From Kaistella faecalis (GTDB lineage: Bacteria; Bacteroidota; Bacteroidia; Flavobacteriales; Weeksellaceae): a stretch of 64,000 bases of DNA. The position numbers and the translations under genes are program-made. The notes beneath the pieces were generated by a model. That model was not told the DNA's origin and did not search any database. It was given only the letters and a program-made list of their open reading frames with translations. The DNA is taken from assembly GCF_019195395.1 (NCBI RefSeq), contig NZ_CP078067.1, positions 927,248 to 991,247 of the forward strand. The letters run 5' to 3'. Shown here piece after piece: positions 15,225 through 24,575 of this stretch; position 1 is the first letter of the stretch, and each line of letters begins with the position of its first letter.

Positions 15225-16535
15225 ATGATCCTAAAAAATAAAATGACTCTGGTAGTCCTGAGTCTGTTTTTTTCCACCGCCAACGCCCAGCTTACAGAGC
15301 GAACCATGACTCTGGAGGAAGTGGTGCAGCTGGCTCTGGAAAACCATACCCAACTTAAACTTTCGAAAGAAAACATACAGATCGCCAGACAGCAGACCAA
15401 AATCGCGGAACTGCAGAAACTGCCTTCTATTACCGCTTCCGCCAACGCGTTTTATCTTGGTGATGCGCTGATTCTGGACAAAGACCTGTCTAAAGTAGCC
15501 ACCATCAACATGCCGCATTTCGGCAACACTTACAGTGTGCAGGCTTCTGAGTTGATCTTTAAAGGCGGACTCGTAAAAAAATCCATTGAAATCTCAGCAC
15601 TGCGGGAACAGCTCGCGGAACTCGATCATGAGAAAGATGCGCAGAACATCAAATTTCTGGTGATGTCGACGTATCTGGACATCCAGAAAATCATCAACCA
15701 GAAAAACGTGTACCTCAACAACCGCAAACTCGCTACGCAGAGGCTGGATAACGTAAAGAAATTTTACAAACAGGGTATGGTGACGCGCAATGAAATCATC
15801 CGCGGGGAACTTTTAATGAAAAATCTGGAACAGGGAATTCTGGTTCTGGACAATAACCGATCCGCGCTGAACTACCAGTTGGCCACCGCCATCGGCCTTG
15901 CACCCGATGTCCTTATTAAACCTTCCGGTTCTTTTAGTGATGCGGGTGAATCCCGGGAACTGCAGTACTATCAGGAGCTGGCGCATCAGAACCACCCCGC
16001 TCTGAAATCGGCCCAAACCGGCATCGAGATGGCGGGTAAAAACATCGAAATCATCAGAACCGATAAAATGCCCACCATCGCGGCTTTTGGCGGCTACAGC
16101 ATGGCCAGACCGGTGACCAGTACAATACCTACGCAGGATTTCTACACCAATACGTGGCAAACGGGAGTTTCTATCAGCTACAACATCGACAACCTGTATA
16201 AGACCAAAGAAAAAGAACAGCTCGGAAAGTTTCAGCTGACTCAGGCCAAAGACGTTCTCGTCCTTCAACAGCAGAATCTCGATGTACAGACCAATGCGGC
16301 ATATCTGAAATGGCGGGAAGCAGTACAACAGGCAAAGCTCTACAAGGAAAGCGAAGAACTGGCGAATGAAAACTATAAAATCATTGAAGCCAAATACCTG
16401 AACCAACTGGCGCTTCAGGCCGATATGACCGATGCCACGAACGCCAAACTGGAAGCCGAGCTTCAGTACGCCAACAGCGAAATCAACGTGCAGTACCAGT
16501 ACTACAATTTAATAAAAACTACAGGAACCTTATAA
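15225..16535 (+). CDS. TolC-family outer membrane efflux protein
   Basis: 436 residues. Signal peptide about 1-21 (MILKNKMTLVVLSLFFSTANA). The body is the repeated coiled-coil/beta layout of outer membrane efflux proteins (LTLEEVVQLALENHTQLKLSKENI at the start of repeat one; a second copy near residues 240-430 with QTGVSISYNID and YLKWREAVQQAKLYKES). It forms the outer membrane channel of a tripartite pump with the next two genes, 12 bp apart and then abutting. The substrate is not evident; the pump is of the EmrAB type. Confidence 0.9.
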   Translation: MILKNKMTLVVLSLFFSTANAQLTERTMTLEEVVQLALENHTQLKLSKENIQIARQQTKIAELQKLPSITASANAFYLGDALILDKDLSKVATINMPHFGNTYSVQASELIFKGGLVKKSIEISALREQLAELDHEKDAQNIKFLVMSTYLDIQKIINQKNVYLNNRKLATQRLDNVKKFYKQGMVTRNEIIRGELLMKNLEQGILVLDNNRSALNYQLATAIGLAPDVLIKPSGSFSDAGESRELQYYQELAHQNHPALKSAQTGIEMAGKNIEIIRTDKMPTIAAFGGYSMARPVTSTIPTQDFYTNTWQTGVSISYNIDNLYKTKEKEQLGKFQLTQAKDVLVLQQQNLDVQTNAAYLKWREAVQQAKLYKESEELANENYKIIEAKYLNQLALQADMTDATNAKLEAELQYANSEINVQYQYYNLIKTTGTL

Positions 16536-16547
16536 AAACTACTTAAG

Positions 16548-17699
16548 ATGTCAGAAAAAAATACCGCTACAGAACCTGTTCAGTCAGTAACTGAAACACA
16601 GATTTCCACCACACCGGGTGTGGAAAAAGCGTACACCGCTTCAAAAAAAGCAAAGAAAAAATCCAACCGGGTGAAAACCACCGTCATCAATCTCCTCGTG
16701 TTCGCCGTTGCAGTGGGCGGATTTTATTGGCTGGTTACGAATTATTTCCATTTGAACGAAGATAATTTCACGAACTCTGCGCAGGTAGAAGAATTCATCA
16801 ATCCTGTGAACACAAGGGTGGCGGGATATATCAAAGAGATTAAATATAACGAACACCAGGCCGTAAAAAAAGGTGACACGCTTGTGATTCTGGATGAAAG
16901 GGAAATCCGCACCCAGCTTGCGCAGGCAGAAGCAGCCTACCAGAATGCGCTGGCTTCGAGAAATGTTACCTCATCTGCCGTGAATACAGTTTCAAATAAC
17001 GTGAATGTGGCCAATGCCAATATTGCGGGCGCGAAAGCCAGACTGTGGAATGCCGAACAGAATCTGAACCGGTACAGAAACCTTCTGGCTTCCGAAGCGG
17101 TGACCAGACAGCAGTTTGATCAGGTAAAGACCGAATACGATGCCACGCGCGCCGCCTATGAAACCCTCATCAGCCAGAAAAACACCGCATCGCTTGCCAC
17201 CGGTGAAACCCGAAGTCGCCTTGGGGTAAATGATGCGGAAATCAAAAGAACCGCTGCCATGCTCGACATGGCAAGAATCAACCTGTCCTATGCCGTAATT
17301 ACCGCACCTTACGACGGGATTATGGGCAGAAGACTCATCAATGAAGGGCAGCTGGTGCAACCCGGACAACAACTGGGAACCATTGTACTGAACGGCCAGA
17401 AATGGGTGACCGCGAACTTCCTGGAAAGCCAGATGCCCGGTGTGAAAATCGGTGAAAAAATCAATATCACTGTGGATGCTTTGGGCGGAAAAAAGCTTGT
17501 AGGTGAAGTCACAGCCATCTCGGCGGCAACGGGATCCAAATATTCCAATGTTCCGGTGGACAATTCTACAGGAAACTTCGTGAAGGTACAGCAGCGGATT
17601 CCGGTAAGGATTGAGTTTACTTCAGCTAACAAAAAAGAAGATCTGGATCAGCTGCGTGCAGGAATGAACGTGAATGTGACCTTAAACAAAATCAAATAA
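16548..17699 (+). CDS. HlyD/EmrA-family periplasmic adaptor
   Basis: 383 residues. Lys-rich cytoplasmic N-terminus, a single membrane anchor at about 46-65 (TTVINLLVFAVAVGGFYWLV), then a lipoyl-like half (VNTRVAGYIKEIKYNEHQAVKKGD), a coiled-coil hairpin (about 125-240), and the returning beta-barrel (YAVITAPYDGIMGRRLINEGQLVQPGQ). It bridges the inner-membrane MFS exporter and TolC. It abuts the MFS gene with no gap (stop at 17699, ATG at 17700), consistent with translational coupling. Confidence 0.92.
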   Translation: MSEKNTATEPVQSVTETQISTTPGVEKAYTASKKAKKKSNRVKTTVINLLVFAVAVGGFYWLVTNYFHLNEDNFTNSAQVEEFINPVNTRVAGYIKEIKYNEHQAVKKGDTLVILDEREIRTQLAQAEAAYQNALASRNVTSSAVNTVSNNVNVANANIAGAKARLWNAEQNLNRYRNLLASEAVTRQQFDQVKTEYDATRAAYETLISQKNTASLATGETRSRLGVNDAEIKRTAAMLDMARINLSYAVITAPYDGIMGRRLINEGQLVQPGQQLGTIVLNGQKWVTANFLESQMPGVKIGEKINITVDALGGKKLVGEVTAISAATGSKYSNVPVDNSTGNFVKVQQRIPVRIEFTSANKKEDLDQLRAGMNVNVTLNKIK

Positions 17700-19310
17700 A
17701 TGTCTGATTACAACAAAGGGCTGTTTAAAGACTGGGTTCCCAAACCGGTACAGCTTTTACTCATCCTTATTTTTACCACGCTCATTATGTCCATCAATCC
17801 TGTGAACACGGGAAACATCAGCCTGATGGTAGGCGATTTGGGCATCATGCCGGAGTTTATGATGATGGCTAATTTTGCATCGTTTATCGGAATGGCAACC
17901 TCGATGCCTTTGGTTTTACGGGTGAAAATGCGTTTCCGCACTAAGGAGATTATGATTGTCTCGCTGGCAGTAACCGCGCTGCTGTCCTTCGTGATTGGTA
18001 CAACGGAAGTCCCTGAAATTATTGTGGCCGCTTCATTCCTTATGGGATTCTTCAAAATGTTCATGATGATGGAATTCATTCTGCCTTTGATGTTTATTCT
18101 GAGTCCGGACGGAAAACGCGGTAAATTTTATGCGGTCTTTTATCCGTTTTCTATTATCGCAGGAAATATTTCAGGATATTATCTGGCCAAACTCGCCTAC
18201 CATACAACCTGGCAATACGCTCATCTGCTGACTGCAGGCATTTGTCTGCTTATAATCCTGATTGTCGTGATCTTCCAGCACAACCAGCGGTTTGCCCGCA
18301 AAATGCCCTTCTCCCAGATCGACTGGCTGAGCACGGTCTTTTTTGCCGCCACTTTTCTCTTCATGTCCTATTTTCTGTCATTCGGCAAGACGCTGAACTG
18401 GTTTGAAGCCGAACATATCCGTATTTCATTCTGGGGAACGCTCATCAGTTTTGTACTGCTCGCCCTGAGGCAGCTTACGCTGAGGAGAAGTTATGTTTCA
18501 TTCGGAATTTTCACCAAAAGCAACGTCCAGAGCGGTCTGCTAATGCTGCTTTTCACCGGTGTATTTCTGGGCGCCGGTTCGTTGCAGAATACCTATACTA
18601 TTGGAATTCTGGGCTATGATATGATAACCAATGCTTCGCTGAATCTGATGATGGTTCCGGGGGTAATTCTGGCTGGAGTGGTTGCATTTTACTGGTTTAA
18701 AAATGAAAGACCTTTAAAGATGTTTATTTTCTCCGGTTTTGCGGCGTTTTTTCTGAATACCGTGATGATGTACTTTATGATGGTTTCGGAACTGAACTAC
18801 GAAAGCTGGCTGCTGCCTATGATTCTGAAAGGTTACGGTTTAAGTGCGCTCTTTATCGCTGTTTGGTTTTATATTCTGGACAAACTGGAGATGGAAGAAA
18901 TGCTTCAGGCGATTGGGCTTATTCTGGTTTTCCGGAGTTTTGTGGCTACGGCTGTATTTTCCTCATTCTTCTCCTGGCTGCAGTATCAGTTCCAGTGGCA
19001 AAGCGTGAATAATCTCGCCGTCTACATGGACGGTAATCTGATGTCACCGCAAATGGTGCTGTCGGGCTATAAAAGTTTACAGCTCAATGCGATCCTGGTC
19101 GCCAACAAAAAAATATACGGTCTGATTTCGATTGCTGCCATTGGAATGATGATCTATGTGCTTCAGCATCATTTCGGAAAACTGAGATTCACAAGATTCC
19201 GCTGGACAAAAGCACGCTTCAATGGATCGAAAAGACGGAGACAAGCGAATAAAGAAATCCTTCGGAAACGGGTTGAAGAACTGGAAGATGCTGCGGGTTC
19301 TTTTATGTAA
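17700..19310 (+). CDS. MFS drug exporter, DHA2/EmrB-like (about 14 TM)
   Basis: 536 residues with about 14 hydrophobic segments and a basic C-terminal tail (KRRRQANKEILRKRVEELEDA). Length, number of segments and partnership with an EmrA-like adaptor point to the DHA2 branch of the major facilitator superfamily, which exports hydrophobic compounds using the proton gradient. The usual motif A between the second and third segments is weak here. It is the last gene of the TolC-HlyD-MFS operon, and probably responds to the AraC regulator upstream. Confidence 0.88.
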   Translation: MSDYNKGLFKDWVPKPVQLLLILIFTTLIMSINPVNTGNISLMVGDLGIMPEFMMMANFASFIGMATSMPLVLRVKMRFRTKEIMIVSLAVTALLSFVIGTTEVPEIIVAASFLMGFFKMFMMMEFILPLMFILSPDGKRGKFYAVFYPFSIIAGNISGYYLAKLAYHTTWQYAHLLTAGICLLIILIVVIFQHNQRFARKMPFSQIDWLSTVFFAATFLFMSYFLSFGKTLNWFEAEHIRISFWGTLISFVLLALRQLTLRRSYVSFGIFTKSNVQSGLLMLLFTGVFLGAGSLQNTYTIGILGYDMITNASLNLMMVPGVILAGVVAFYWFKNERPLKMFIFSGFAAFFLNTVMMYFMMVSELNYESWLLPMILKGYGLSALFIAVWFYILDKLEMEEMLQAIGLILVFRSFVATAVFSSFFSWLQYQFQWQSVNNLAVYMDGNLMSPQMVLSGYKSLQLNAILVANKKIYGLISIAAIGMMIYVLQHHFGKLRFTRFRWTKARFNGSKRRRQANKEILRKRVEELEDAAGSFM

Positions 19311-19348
19311 ACTTTAAAAATTCCTGAGCGTTTCTTATCATACATCAA

Positions 19349-19378
19349 TTTGGGGACCGATTCCTTAGGCTACTTTTG
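19349..19378 (+). promoter_or_regulatory. Flavobacterial promoter of YceI gene
   Basis: TTTG at 19349-19352, an 18-bp spacer, then TACTTTTG at 19371-19378: a textbook TTTG-N18-TAnnTTTG promoter, 30 bp before the ATG. Confidence 0.75.
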
Positions 19379-19408
19379 CAACCGAATTAACAACTAATTA
19401 TTTATACA

Positions 19409-20083
19409 ATGAAAAAATTATCAATTTTGGCCCTTTCTGCAGTTCTGGTTGCTGTATCTTGTAAAGAATCAAAAACCGATACCGTTACCACTGCAACTGA
19501 GCAGGCTGTAGCTGAACAAACCGGAGAAACTTTTACCGTAAACACCGACAGCACTACTGTAAAATGGACGGCTTATCATAAAGGCGGATTGAACCCAAGA
19601 TTCGGAACTACTAAAACCGCAGGAACATTTTCTGTAGAAAACGGAAACCTGGTATCCGGAAGCCTTACTTCAGACCTGAACACTTTAACTACTGACCCGG
19701 CTGCGGTTGATCCTGCAATGAGCGACGGAAAAACTTCTGCTGATTTAGACGGTCACCTGAAAAGCGCAGATTTCTTTGATACTGCAAAATACCCAAGCGT
19801 GAAATTCGACATCACTAAAGTAGAGGAGCTTGCTGCAGGTACCGAAAGCAAAGTGGCAGGCGCCAACAAAACAGTGAGCGGAAACCTTACTATTAAAGAT
19901 AAAACCGTAAACGTAAGCTTCCCTGCAAAAGTGGAGGTTACTGAAAACGGATTAACCCTTGTTTCAAACTTCACCATCAACAGACAGGACTGGGGACTTG
20001 CTTACGGTACTGAAGGAGATCCAAAAGACTGGATGATCTCTCAGGAGGTTGATCTTGAACTTAACGTAGTTGCAGGTAAATAA
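19409..20083 (+). CDS. YceI-family lipoprotein
   Basis: 224 residues. Lipoprotein signal MKKLSILALSAVLVAVSC (Cys18), a short Thr/Glu linker, then a YceI lipocalin-like domain from about residue 45 (TVKWTAYHKGGLNPRFGTTKTAGTF in segments; DLDGHLKSADFFDTAKYPSVKFDITKVE; ending NRQDWGLAYG). YceI domains bind isoprenoid-type lipids in a beta-barrel; the physiological role is unclear. The gene stands alone between a strong promoter and a terminator. Codon choice and promoter quality suggest good expression. Confidence 0.9.
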   Translation: MKKLSILALSAVLVAVSCKESKTDTVTTATEQAVAEQTGETFTVNTDSTTVKWTAYHKGGLNPRFGTTKTAGTFSVENGNLVSGSLTSDLNTLTTDPAAVDPAMSDGKTSADLDGHLKSADFFDTAKYPSVKFDITKVEELAAGTESKVAGANKTVSGNLTIKDKTVNVSFPAKVEVTENGLTLVSNFTINRQDWGLAYGTEGDPKDWMISQEVDLELNVVAGK

Positions 20084-20104
20084 TCTCCTGTTAACCAAAA
20101 TCAT

Positions 20105-20132
20105 AAAGACCGCTTTTTTGTGGTCTTTTTTT
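20105..20132 (+). terminator. Rho-independent terminator of YceI gene
   Basis: AAAGACC pairs with GGTCTTT across a T-rich loop, followed by a T-run, 22 bp after the stop. Confidence 0.75.
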
Positions 20133-20274
20133 ATGGTTTATATTCAGCATCTTGAAGACATTAAGGTACATTAACAGACTATTTTTTAATTTTTGGTAAA
20201 AAATTTGATTACTGTTACGGATAAAATAATCTTTTATTGCAAAAGCAATCAATAACACTAAAAACCTCATTCCA

Positions 20275-20694
20275 ATGGAAAAAGTATCGTTAAAAAAAGT
20301 AGCAGCCATGATGAAAAACCTTGATTTCTGCATGATGGTGACCAAAGACGGGCGCAACACGCTCCACTCCCGCCCCATGAGCAACAACGGAGAAGTTGAA
20401 TACGACGGAGATTCGTGGTTTTTTTCGTACCGGGATTCCAACAAAGTCAAACAGATCGAAAACAATCCGATGATTTCACTGATCTTCCAGACGGATGATA
20501 TGACTTTTGTCGACTGCTATGGCATGGCAAGCGTAACAGAAAACCGAAAAATGCTTGAGGAAAAATGGGTAAAAGGTCTTGAAATGTGGTTCCCGGATGG
20601 GATTGAGACCGAAGGCATCTGCCTGATCAAAGTATCGGCTCACCGGATTCAGTTTTGGGGAAAACACGGCGACGGCGAATACAGAACAGAATAA
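20275..20694 (+). CDS. PNPOx-fold (general stress protein 26-like) flavoprotein
   Basis: 139 residues. Opening helix KVAAMMKNLDFCMMVTKDGRNTLHSRPMS and then WFFSYRDSNKVKQIENNPMISLIFQ are typical of the pyridoxamine 5'-phosphate oxidase-like split barrel of the GSP26 family, which bind FMN or related cofactors. No full PNPOx catalytic set is expected in this subfamily, so the reaction is unknown. It is monocistronic. It could be involved in stress or cofactor handling, but the context does not tell. Confidence 0.85.
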   Translation: MEKVSLKKVAAMMKNLDFCMMVTKDGRNTLHSRPMSNNGEVEYDGDSWFFSYRDSNKVKQIENNPMISLIFQTDDMTFVDCYGMASVTENRKMLEEKWVKGLEMWFPDGIETEGICLIKVSAHRIQFWGKHGDGEYRTE

Positions 20695-20854
20695 TACTCA
20701 TATAAACTGATGAATTTTGATAAAAAGCAATAACTCCAGAAAGCAAGGATACGATAGCGAATAAAAAACTGAAAAGAATATAAAAGAAACTGCTGCGGTA
20801 CATAATTTCACATTGGGATGATTTTTGCTCATGCGGTGGTATTAAACTTTAACT

Positions 20855-22348
20855 ATGAATGCGACGATGATTCAGTTTTTCCACTGGTATTCCGATGGAG
20901 ACGGTAAATTATATGACGAAGCTGCTAAGGCTGCCGACTATTTGAAGGAACTGGGAATTTCAGCGGTCTGGTTTCCGCCAGCATACAAGGCCGATGGCGG
21001 CGGTTATTCCGTAGGTTATGATCCTTATGACCTCTACGATTTAGGTGAATTTGACCAGAAAGGCACCATCCCCACAAAATACGGAACCAGAGAACAGTAT
21101 ATTGCAGCATGTAATAGGCTTCAGGAAAAAGAAATTTCTGTCATCGCCGACATTGTGCTGAACCATAAAGCCGGAGGCGACGAAAAAGAGAAATTTCACG
21201 CCGTAAGAGTAAATCCCGAAAACCGCCAGGAAAATATTTCCGAACCTTTCGAGATTGAAAGCTATACGAAATTTACGTTCCCGGGACGTGGCGACCAATA
21301 TTCCGATTTCAAGTGGGATTTCAACTGCTTTTCCGGCGTAGATTATGCTGAAGGCGAAGAACCGGGAATTTTCCAGATTATCCACGATCACGGTGACGGC
21401 TGGGAAGAAATGATTGATGACGAAAAAGGCAATTACGATTATCTGATGTATAACGACATCGAGCACCGAAACCCTTTCGTGCGGGAAGAACTGAACAATT
21501 GGGCAGTCTGGTATCATGATCAGATTAAGTTCGACGGCGTCAGGTTGGATGCCGTAAAACACCAGTCTCCAAAATTTTACAAAGAATGGCTTCAGCTGCT
21601 GAGGTCTAATACCGGCAAGAACATTTTTGCCGTTGGTGAATACTGGGCGCCCGGCGAACTGTATTTACTGGAAAAATATATTGAAGCCACTGAGGGCTGT
21701 ATGAGTCTGTTTGATTCTTCGCTTCAGCATAATTTTCATCAGGCTTCGCTTGCAGGGGAACATTATGATTTAAGGACGATTTTTGATGAAACCCTCACCC
21801 AGTCCAATCCTGTTTTATCCGTAACCGTGGTTGACAATCACGACACCCAGCCTCTGCAGGAACTGGAAGCGCCCGTAGAATACTGGTTTAAACCTATCGC
21901 CTACGCCCTGATTTTACTCAGAGAAAGTGGTTATCCCTGTGTATTTTATCCGGATCTTTTCGGAGGTCATTATACCGATAAAGACAAAGAAGGCAACGAC
22001 CAGGAAATATTTCTGAATAAGGTTGAAAAAATTGAAGAACTCTTAAAAGCCAGAAAGCAGTTTGCCTATGGCGCTCAGCGTGATTATTTTGAAGACGCCA
22101 ACTGTTTGGGTTGGGTTCGCGAAGGTGATAATGAACATCCGGTTTGCGCTGTGGTTTTAAGCAATAAAGAGGCGTATGAAAAACCCATGGAAATGGGCTC
22201 GCAGTATGCCGGTAAAAACTTTTACGATTTCCTGGGTTGGTTTCCCGATGAGGTAACCATTGATGAAAACGGCTGGGGAATCTTTCCGGTACCTGCGGGA
22301 AATGTGAGTGTTTGGGTTCCAAAACCAGATAGCGAAATACATTCCTAA
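20855..22348 (+). CDS. cytoplasmic GH13 alpha-amylase
   Basis: 497 residues with no signal peptide, so intracellular. The GH13 barrel motifs are present in order: DIVLNHKAGGD (region I, 99-109), GVRLDAVKH with nucleophile D232 (region II), VGEYWAP with acid/base E262 (region III), and VVDNHDTQ with D330 (region IV). Length and motifs fit the cytoplasmic AmyA-type group hydrolysing internal alpha-1,4 bonds of glycogen- or maltodextrin-like substrates. No other glycogen genes are nearby. An alternative is a maltotriose- or maltohexaose-forming variant, which sequence alone cannot decide. Confidence 0.9.
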   Translation: MNATMIQFFHWYSDGDGKLYDEAAKAADYLKELGISAVWFPPAYKADGGGYSVGYDPYDLYDLGEFDQKGTIPTKYGTREQYIAACNRLQEKEISVIADIVLNHKAGGDEKEKFHAVRVNPENRQENISEPFEIESYTKFTFPGRGDQYSDFKWDFNCFSGVDYAEGEEPGIFQIIHDHGDGWEEMIDDEKGNYDYLMYNDIEHRNPFVREELNNWAVWYHDQIKFDGVRLDAVKHQSPKFYKEWLQLLRSNTGKNIFAVGEYWAPGELYLLEKYIEATEGCMSLFDSSLQHNFHQASLAGEHYDLRTIFDETLTQSNPVLSVTVVDNHDTQPLQELEAPVEYWFKPIAYALILLRESGYPCVFYPDLFGGHYTDKDKEGNDQEIFLNKVEKIEELLKARKQFAYGAQRDYFEDANCLGWVREGDNEHPVCAVVLSNKEAYEKPMEMGSQYAGKNFYDFLGWFPDEVTIDENGWGIFPVPAGNVSVWVPKPDSEIHS

Positions 22349-22431
22349 AAAGTATAATTAAGGAAGTTTGACACGCGAAAATAAATGGTATAATAATATT
22401 CTAATTTTTAATTTATTAGATATTATTTTAC

Positions 22432-22439
22432 TATTTTTG
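22432..22439 (+). promoter_or_regulatory. -7 promoter element (TATTTTTG)
   Basis: Fits TAnnTTTG in the AT-rich gap, 23 bp before the radical SAM gene start. Confidence 0.5.
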
Positions 22440-22462
22440 TTTTTTCAACTTAACATAATAAA

Positions 22463-23719
22463 ATGAATTTTGAGCGCATTCAGGAAAAACTTGAAATACT
22501 TGCAGATGCAGCCAAGTACGATGTTTCCTGCTCTTCCAGCGGAGGCAACCGGAAAAACAAGGGAGGTTTAGGCAACAGCCATGCTTCCGGAATTTGTCAC
22601 ACCTATACCGAAGACGGAAGATGTGTTTCGCTGCTCAAAATTCTATTGACCAACCACTGTATTTATGATTGTGCATACTGTGTTTCCAGAAAAACCAATG
22701 ATGTAAAACGCGCCGCTTTTACCGTGGAAGAAGTCGTGGATCTTACCATTAATTTTTACCGCCGGAATTATATCGAAGGCTTATTTTTAAGTTCAGGAAT
22801 CTTTAAAGACTCCGACACCACGATGGAAAGGCTGGTTCGCGTTGCAAAAAAATTGAGACTCGAACATAATTTTAACGGTTATATTCACCTGAAATCAATT
22901 CCCGGCGCGAGCGACGAACTCATGAAAGAAGCTGGATTATACGCCGACCGCCTTTCAATCAATATTGAAATTCCTACGGAAAAAGGCCTGAAACTTCTGG
23001 CTCCCGATAAGTCGCATTCAGAAATGCTGAAACCGATGAGTCTGGTAAAAAATGAACTGATCTTATACAAAGAGGAGAAAAAAATCTTCAGGAAAGTTCC
23101 GAAATTTGCTCCCGCAGGACAATCCACCCAAATGATTGTCGGCGCAACGGATGAAACCGATTTGAAAATTATCAAAGTTGCGAATCATTTTTATCAGAAT
23201 TTCAATATGAAACGGGTCTATTACTCCGGTTACGTGCCCGTGTTGGAGGACAGCAGACTCCCTTCAATTTTCTCCCAGGTTCCGATGCAGCGCGAAAACC
23301 GACTGTACCAAGCGGACTGGCTCATGAGATTTTATGGTTTTGAAGCGAATGAAATTCTGAATCCCACAAATCCTTTTCTTGATCTGGAAATCGATCCGAA
23401 ATTAGCCTGGGCCTTGCGAAACCGCGAAAAATTCCCGGTGAATATCAATACTGCTTCCAAAGAGATGCTGTTAAGAATTCCGGGCATCGGAACTAAATCT
23501 GTTGGCAAAATTTTAATGGCAAGAAGATTCCAGAAACTGAATATTGAACACCTGAAAAAAATGGGCGTAGCCGTAAACCGCGCCAAATATTTTGTAGAAT
23601 TTGAAAGCACCAATATTTTCAACCGGTTTATCGATGAGCAGAATTTCAGGAAAATTATCCTGTCCGGAATGAATTCGAAATACCAGAATCCTTTTTCCCA
23701 GCAGCTTTCGCTTTTCTGA
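22463..23719 (+). CDS. putative DNA modification/repair radical SAM protein (TIGR03916)
   Basis: 418 residues. The cluster motif CIYDCAYC (C66, C70, C73) binds the 4Fe-4S cluster that cleaves SAM; N-terminal YDVSCSSSGGNR and SGICHTYTEDGRCVSLLKIL are typical of this family. A helix-hairpin-helix (NINTASKEMLLRIPGIGTKSVG) near residues 325-350 is a DNA-binding element. The family is known to occur beside TIGR03915 proteins and often with uracil-DNA glycosylase-like domains, but its reaction is not established. Its stop codon overlaps the start of the next gene (TGATG), indicating translational coupling. Confidence 0.9.
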   Translation: MNFERIQEKLEILADAAKYDVSCSSSGGNRKNKGGLGNSHASGICHTYTEDGRCVSLLKILLTNHCIYDCAYCVSRKTNDVKRAAFTVEEVVDLTINFYRRNYIEGLFLSSGIFKDSDTTMERLVRVAKKLRLEHNFNGYIHLKSIPGASDELMKEAGLYADRLSINIEIPTEKGLKLLAPDKSHSEMLKPMSLVKNELILYKEEKKIFRKVPKFAPAGQSTQMIVGATDETDLKIIKVANHFYQNFNMKRVYYSGYVPVLEDSRLPSIFSQVPMQRENRLYQADWLMRFYGFEANEILNPTNPFLDLEIDPKLAWALRNREKFPVNINTASKEMLLRIPGIGTKSVGKILMARRFQKLNIEHLKKMGVAVNRAKYFVEFESTNIFNRFIDEQNFRKIILSGMNSKYQNPFSQQLSLF

Positions 23720-24480
23720 TGACGACTTTAGTGTACGACGGTTCTTTTGAAGGTTTAATGACCGCTGTTTTCGAGGTTTTCGAATACCGGTTCGAACCTG
23801 TGGAAATCGTAAGCGCGGAGCATTACGCTGAAGATATGTTTTCTGAGTTTCATAAAGCCATCAGCGACAGCGAAAAAGCTGACCGTGTCATTAAAAAACT
23901 AGAAAACAATTTAGGAAAAAACGGCGTGAAGCAGCTTCTGCTTGTCTATCTTTCCGAAAGACCTGACTCGGGAAATTTAATTCTTTCCGCAGTAAAACAG
24001 TCGGTTAAAAATCCGGAGGAAAATATTCTGCAGAACTTTGCCGATTCCGATATCATGGAAATTTCGAAAATATGCAAAAGTATGGGTCGCGAAATTCACC
24101 GACTGCATGCATTTGTGCGTTTTGAAAAACTGGAAGACGGAACATTTTTTGCGAAGATTGAGCCTGATTTCAACGTACTTCCTGTGGGTTTTAAGTTTTT
24201 CAAAGACCGCTACGCAGACCAGAAATGGATGATTTATGACCTGAAAAGAAATTTCGGTATCGTGTATGATTTGCAACATACAGAATTCTTCTATCCCGAA
24301 ACGGAACAGTTCAGTACTCTTAGAAATTCCGAACTTCTTCATCACGAAGAAGAGAAAAAATACCAGAAACTTTGGCAGCGTTATTTTACAAAAACCAATA
24401 TCCCAGCAAGAAAAAACCTGAAACTTCACGTGCAGCATGTCCCGAAACGTTACTGGAAATATCTCACGGAAAAATTTTAA
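23719..24480 (+). CDS. TIGR03915-family putative DNA metabolism protein
   Basis: 253 residues. TTLVYDGSFEGLMTAVFEVFE at the N-terminus and VGFKFFKDRYADQKWMIYDLKRNFGIVYD (about 155-185) are the signature segments. It overlaps the upstream radical SAM gene by one base. In other bacteria this domain can be fused to a uracil-DNA glycosylase-like domain; here it ends after a basic tail (NLKLHVQHVPKRYWKYLTEKF) and has no such domain. It is presumed to act with the radical SAM partner on DNA, but no activity is known to me. Confidence 0.88.
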   Translation: MTTLVYDGSFEGLMTAVFEVFEYRFEPVEIVSAEHYAEDMFSEFHKAISDSEKADRVIKKLENNLGKNGVKQLLLVYLSERPDSGNLILSAVKQSVKNPEENILQNFADSDIMEISKICKSMGREIHRLHAFVRFEKLEDGTFFAKIEPDFNVLPVGFKFFKDRYADQKWMIYDLKRNFGIVYDLQHTEFFYPETEQFSTLRNSELLHHEEEKKYQKLWQRYFTKTNIPARKNLKLHVQHVPKRYWKYLTEKF

Positions 24481-24485
24481 TTATT

Positions 24486-24560
24486 ATGAATTTTAAGAAA
24501 GATTTAATAGAAGACTACTCCACTGTTTTCAGTAAATTTGATCTTTCATTACAACAATAA
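24486..24560 (+). CDS. possible 24-aa small ORF
   Basis: An ATG five bases after the preceding stop opens a 24-residue frame (MNFKKDLIEDYSTVFSKFDL...) ending in TAA just before the alcohol dehydrogenase. It has no recognised motif; it may be a leader, a gene remnant or chance. Confidence 0.2.
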   Translation: MNFKKDLIEDYSTVFSKFDLSLQQ

Positions 24561-24575
24561 AAAAACAGAAAAAAC

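Noticed and set aside
15813-16406. 197-residue minus-strand ORF inside the TolC gene
   Set aside because: Antisense shadow of the TolC-family gene, which has a clear signal peptide and repeats.
21041-21562. 173-residue minus-strand ORF inside the GH13 amylase gene
   Set aside because: The plus-strand frame contains all GH13 catalytic motifs; the reverse frame is a compositional by-product.
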